The notes under the pieces are model-generated. The model was given only the letters and a program-made list of their open reading frames with translations. It was not told the origin of the DNA and did no database searches. Shown here one piece after another: positions 61,463 to 64,000 of a DNA stretch of 64,000 nucleotides. The stretch comes from Bacillus sp. FJAT-47783 (GTDB taxonomy: Bacteria > Bacillota > Bacilli > Bacillales > Aeribacillaceae): assembly GCF_022808615.1 (NCBI RefSeq), contig NZ_JAKZKS010000004.1, positions 62,001-126,000 of the forward strand, given 5' to 3'. The position numbers and the translations under genes were made by a program. Every line of letters starts with the position of its first letter. Within the stretch, counting starts at the first letter, position 1.

Positions 61463-61492
61463 TTAGCAGCTATTCTATAGCTGCTTTTTTCT
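61463..61492 (+). terminator. Terminator after opuD
   Basis: AGCAGCTA / TAGCTGCT followed by T6CTTT. Confidence 0.85.
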
Positions 61493-61552
61493 TTCCCCTA
61501 TCCTACCTGTTCGACTACTTAAGATGTAAGCCTCGCCACTTTCTCTAACCTA

Positions 61553-61798
61553 TTAAATGATGAGCTGGAACAGCTGTTGTGCTGAAAAGTAGCTAATGAT
61601 ATATATGCCCGTAAAGGTAATCGCCTTTTTCATATTCCTTGTCCACCATTTGGAAACTTGATAAGAAATAAAGACAAAAATGGTCGACATCAACATTTTC
61701 ACAATGAAATGATCCTCCGTTGAAAAATGTAAAATAATTGAAAAACCGCTCCATAATAGACTGTGCAAGAAAAATACGATAGCCCACTTCCCATTCAT
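61553..61798 (-). CDS. Hypothetical small membrane protein
   Basis: 81 residues with three hydrophobic segments (AIVFFLHSLLWSGFSIILHF, IVKMLMSTIFVFISYQVSKW, AITFTGIYIISYFSAQQL). GAGGAGATA precedes the ATG. Not recognised. Confidence 0.65.
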   Translation of the reverse strand: MNGKWAIVFFLHSLLWSGFSIILHFSTEDHFIVKMLMSTIFVFISYQVSKWWTRNMKKAITFTGIYIISYFSAQQLFQLII

Positions 61799-61970
61799 TT
61801 TATGTATCTCCTCATTTAGCTTTCATTTGGATACTAAATTTTATGCTAGGTTTCTCTATAATATTTTTCATTTATGTAACAAATAAGTGACAAACAATGG
61901 CAATTAACAAAATTATGATAGAATATCATTAACGAACTGATTAGTTAATTTTTCCTATATAGGACGAAGA

Positions 61971-62357
61971 ATGAATGTAAAGAGGTGGATGAGGTTGCGA
62001 GTTGTAACCGTTTCCCTTTTAACCGTTTTACTTTTAACGAGCTGCCAACATACAAATCAACATACGATGCAAGAGCAATATGATGGTCGACATATTTTAT
62101 TTTTTTCTGATGTACGCACAATTAATGAGGAAGCTGTATATTATGATGCCTTATTACAGCTTAAAAAAGACTATCCGAAAGAAATTGAAAATATGGTGGT
62201 TTTTCAAGCCGCGCAAACATCAGATGAGCCGTTTGACATCGACACCTATCCGTCGCTTCTAGTTGTAGAAAATAATCAAATTATCGTACATATCCAAGGT
62301 CGTGTCGAACAGAAAGAAACGATTGTAGAGGCTGTCCAAAATGTTTTATCACAATAA
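61971..62357 (+). CDS. Small thioredoxin-like or hypothetical lipoprotein
   Basis: 128 residues. Signal peptide VVTVSLLTVLLLTSC with lipobox LTSC (Cys25). The mature part of about 100 residues reads GRHILFFSDVRTINEEAVYY ... DIDTYPSLLVVENNQIIVHI, a thioredoxin-like fold pattern with the cis-Pro of TYP but without the CxxC. ATG 61971 behind AGGACG; other starts 18 or 24 bases on are possible. Convergent with rocD. Confidence 0.7.
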   Translation: MNVKRWMRLRVVTVSLLTVLLLTSCQHTNQHTMQEQYDGRHILFFSDVRTINEEAVYYDALLQLKKDYPKEIENMVVFQAAQTSDEPFDIDTYPSLLVVENNQIIVHIQGRVEQKETIVEAVQNVLSQ

Positions 62358-62402
62358 AAAGCTTCCAAAAATAACAATGTATTAATGGAAGCTTTTTATT
62401 GA
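62356..62402. terminator. Bidirectional terminator
   Basis: AAAAAGCTTCCA / TGGAAGCTTTTTA between the lipoprotein gene and rocD. Confidence 0.82.
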
Positions 62403-63605
62403 TTATACGCTTAATACTTTTTCAATACGCTCTATTGCCCATTCAAGATCTTCTTTTGAGATGATAAGTGGTGGTGCAAAGCGAATAACGGTTTCGTGTG
62501 TTTCTTTACATAACAATCCTTCTTCTTTCAGCTTTTCACAATAAGGTCTAGCAGCTGTCGTTAATTCAACGCCGATAAACAACCCTCTACCTCTTACTTC
62601 TTTAATAATCGGATTTTGAATTTTTTTCAATCGTGTAATGAAATACTCTCCTAATTCATGAGCATGGTCTGGTAAATGTTCATCAAGTATAACATCTATT
62701 GCCGCGATGGATACGGCACATGCAAGCGGATTCCCTCCGAAAGTAGAACCGTGAGAGCCAGGGTTAAACACGCTTAAAACATCATGATTTGCTGCAACAC
62801 AAGAAATCGGAAAGACTCCTCCACCTAACGCTTTACCTAAAATGTACATGTCCGGTACAACATTTTCCCAGTCACATGCAAACATTTTTCCAGAACGTCC
62901 TAAACCAGCTTGAATCTCATCCGCAATGAATAAGACATTTTCTTTTTTACAAACTTCAGAAGCCTCTTTTAAAAATCCTGCCCTTGGAATATTAATTCCA
63001 GCTTCCCCTTGAATTGGCTCAATAAGGAAAGCGGCTGTATTTTCTGTGATCGCTTCTTTTAAGGCATCGATATCGCCATAAGGAATTAATTTAATGCCCG
63101 GTAGCATTGGACCGAATCCACGTTTATATTCTTCTTCTGAAGACAACGATACAGCCGTCATCGTTCTCCCGTGGAAGTTTCCAGTACAAGCAATAATTTC
63201 AGCACGATCTGTTTCAACACCTTTAACGTCGTAAGCCCATCTTCTCGCAGCTTTAACTGCTGTTTCCACCGCTTCGGCACCTGTATTCATCGGTAGCACC
63301 ATATCTTTTTTCGTTAATTTTGCTACTTTTTCATACCAAGGCCCTAATTGGTCGTTATGAAACGCACGTGATGTAAGCGTTATTTTATCTGCTTGATCCT
63401 TTAATGCTTGGATAATTTTCGGATGTCTATGACCTTGGTTTACTGCAGAATAGGCACTTAACATATCCATATATTTATTTCCTTCTGGGTCTTTTACCCA
63501 TACACCTTCAGCTTCTGATATAACAATTGGAAGAGGATGATAGTTTTTTGCTCCAAATTTTTCTGTTTGTTCAATAATTTGTTTCGATTTTGGTAGTACT
63601 GTCAC
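62403..63605 (-). CDS. rocD: Ornithine aminotransferase
   Basis: PLP enzyme turning ornithine and 2-oxoglutarate into glutamate semialdehyde and glutamate in arginine breakdown. 400 residues. [19 protein letters not shown], the Asp of [15 protein letters not shown] and PLP lysine in [15 protein letters not shown]. Start at GTG 63605, 8 bases after AAGGAGG, giving VLPKSK...; the ATG upstream (63623) lies before that ribosome site. Closely like B. subtilis RocD (401 residues). Confidence 0.94.
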   Translation of the reverse strand: MTVLPKSKQIIEQTEKFGAKNYHPLPIVISEAEGVWVKDPEGNKYMDMLSAYSAVNQGHRHPKIIQALKDQADKITLTSRAFHNDQLGPWYEKVAKLTKKDMVLPMNTGAEAVETAVKAARRWAYDVKGVETDRAEIIACTGNFHGRTMTAVSLSSEEEYKRGFGPMLPGIKLIPYGDIDALKEAITENTAAFLIEPIQGEAGINIPRAGFLKEASEVCKKENVLFIADEIQAGLGRSGKMFACDWENVVPDMYILGKALGGGVFPISCVAANHDVLSVFNPGSHGSTFGGNPLACAVSIAAIDVILDEHLPDHAHELGEYFITRLKKIQNPIIKEVRGRGLFIGVELTTAARPYCEKLKEEGLLCKETHETVIRFAPPLIISKEDLEWAIERIEKVLSV

Positions 63606-63730
63606 AACAATAACCTCCTTCATAGTTCATTTATTATTCTTGCAAAAATCGTGCCAATCATCACATCCTTTGTTTACCGTATTTCCCTGCTTTATTAAGC
63701 AAAATTTATTGGCAGGTACGCAAAATAAAT

Positions 63731-63781
63731 TTGCACTCATTTAAAAAAATATTTTGCACTCTTGCACAAAAAAAAGTGCAA
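63731..63781. promoter_or_regulatory. Operator-like TTGCACTC repeats upstream of rocD
   Basis: TTGCACTC at 63731-63738 and again at 63754-63761, 23 bases apart, then a perfect inverted pair TTGCAC (63762-63767) / GTGCAA (63776-63781). About 130-175 bases upstream of the rocD start, on AT-rich DNA. Arrangement suggests a dimeric regulator, perhaps RocR or AhrC, but no site for them is proven. The rest of 63624-63925 has only a weak family C remnant (GAGCTTTCGCTAGACAAAG near 63850). Confidence 0.5.
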
Positions 63782-63925
63782 ACACCTTGCTTACCCACGG
63801 GCCAAAATGTTCTTCATCAATATTGGCGCGACTATTGCTTTTCTTGAATGAGCTTTCGCTAGACAAAGCTCCATTCATTGTATTTTAACGCTTTTATAAA
63901 TTTAAACTATTTGAAACAATAAATA

Positions 63926-63957
63926 GAAAAAAACCCTCGAGTTTTCGAGGGTTTTTT
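63926..63957. terminator. Terminator at the window's right edge
   Basis: AAACCCTCGA / TCGAGGGTTT with A and T runs on both sides, between rocD upstream DNA and the partial gene at 63963. Confidence 0.85.
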
Positions 63958-63962
63958 GTTTA

Positions 63963-64000
63963 TTACTTTACGATATGAATTGGTGTGCCAATTGCCACTT
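63963..64000 (-). CDS. C-terminal end of an unidentified gene (partial)
   Basis: Reads VAIGTPIHIVK then TAA (63963-63965). The terminator that follows supports a true gene end. Product not recognised from 11 residues. Confidence 0.5.
   Translation of the reverse strand, partial: VAIGTPIHIVK

Noticed and set aside
63690-63720. Sigma-54 (-24/-12) promoter for rocD at TTGGCAGGTACGCAA
   Set aside because: It is on the wrong strand and the GG-GC spacing is 3 bases too short.

Overview
The window is a low-GC chromosomal segment from a spore-forming member of the Bacillaceae. Gene content and order follow two Bacillus subtilis chromosome blocks. The first, about 75-38250, follows the ypm-thy-ypj-yp(h/e/d/c/b) block: ypmT-like, ypmS, ypmR, ypmQ, ypmP-like, ilvA, dfrA, thyA, ypjQ, ypjP, ypiP, brxA, bsaA, metA, ugtP, cspD, ypeQ, ypeP, ypdP, ypdQ, sspL, ypcP, ypbS, dynA, bpsB, bpsA. 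The second, about 38589-57400, follows the pycA-yla-ykt-speA block: pycA, ftsW, ylaN, glsA, ylaL-F with typA, suhB, ykzI-like, yktB, yktA, speA, SR1. These blocks are far apart in B. subtilis, so a rearrangement point lies near 38.25-38.59 kb. Sporulation is indicated by sspL, the YlaJ lipoprotein and small spore-type proteins. No rRNA, tRNA or CRISPR array was seen.

Most of the window is housekeeping: rRNA methylation (rsmF), branched-chain and methionine synthesis (ilvA, metA), one-carbon and thymidylate metabolism (fhs, thyA, dfrA), glycolipid synthesis (ugtP), thiol and peroxide handling (brxA, bsaA), anaplerosis (pycA), cell division (ftsW), ribosome-linked GTPase (typA), polyamine synthesis (speA), osmoprotection (OpuD-type BCCT carrier) and arginine/ornithine breakdown (rocD).

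Accessory parts stand out. (1) 7311-10628: an N-terminal lipase with a long helical C-terminal half, followed upstream in the operon by a DUF1672 lipoprotein. This matches the type VII-secreted TslA lipase / TilA immunity arrangement described in Staphylococcus aureus. (2) 34099-36261: a 2.16-kb defective Tn7-like element. It has a 5-bp AAAAA repeat on both sides, matching TGT...ACA ends, four head-to-tail 20-bp TnsB-type repeats at one end, a broken tnsA start beside them, and a cargo pair that looks like a secreted toxin and its partner. It sits between dynA and the bpsAB operon. (3) Three dispersed non-coding repeat families: family A at 3.4, 13.3, 17.1 and 20.5 kb; family B, MITE-like, at 10.7, 51.6 and 58.8 kb; family C at 28.8, 43.6 and 54.1 kb, with a possible remnant near 63.8 kb.

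Small genes in intergenic regions include a 30-aa membrane micro-protein behind a promoter with two Fur-box matches (36421-36589), an SR1/SR1P-type dual-function RNA downstream of speA, a 24-aa membrane peptide with its own terminator (14847), and several 43-45 aa basic spore-type proteins. Convergent genes are almost always separated by clear bidirectional hairpin terminators.
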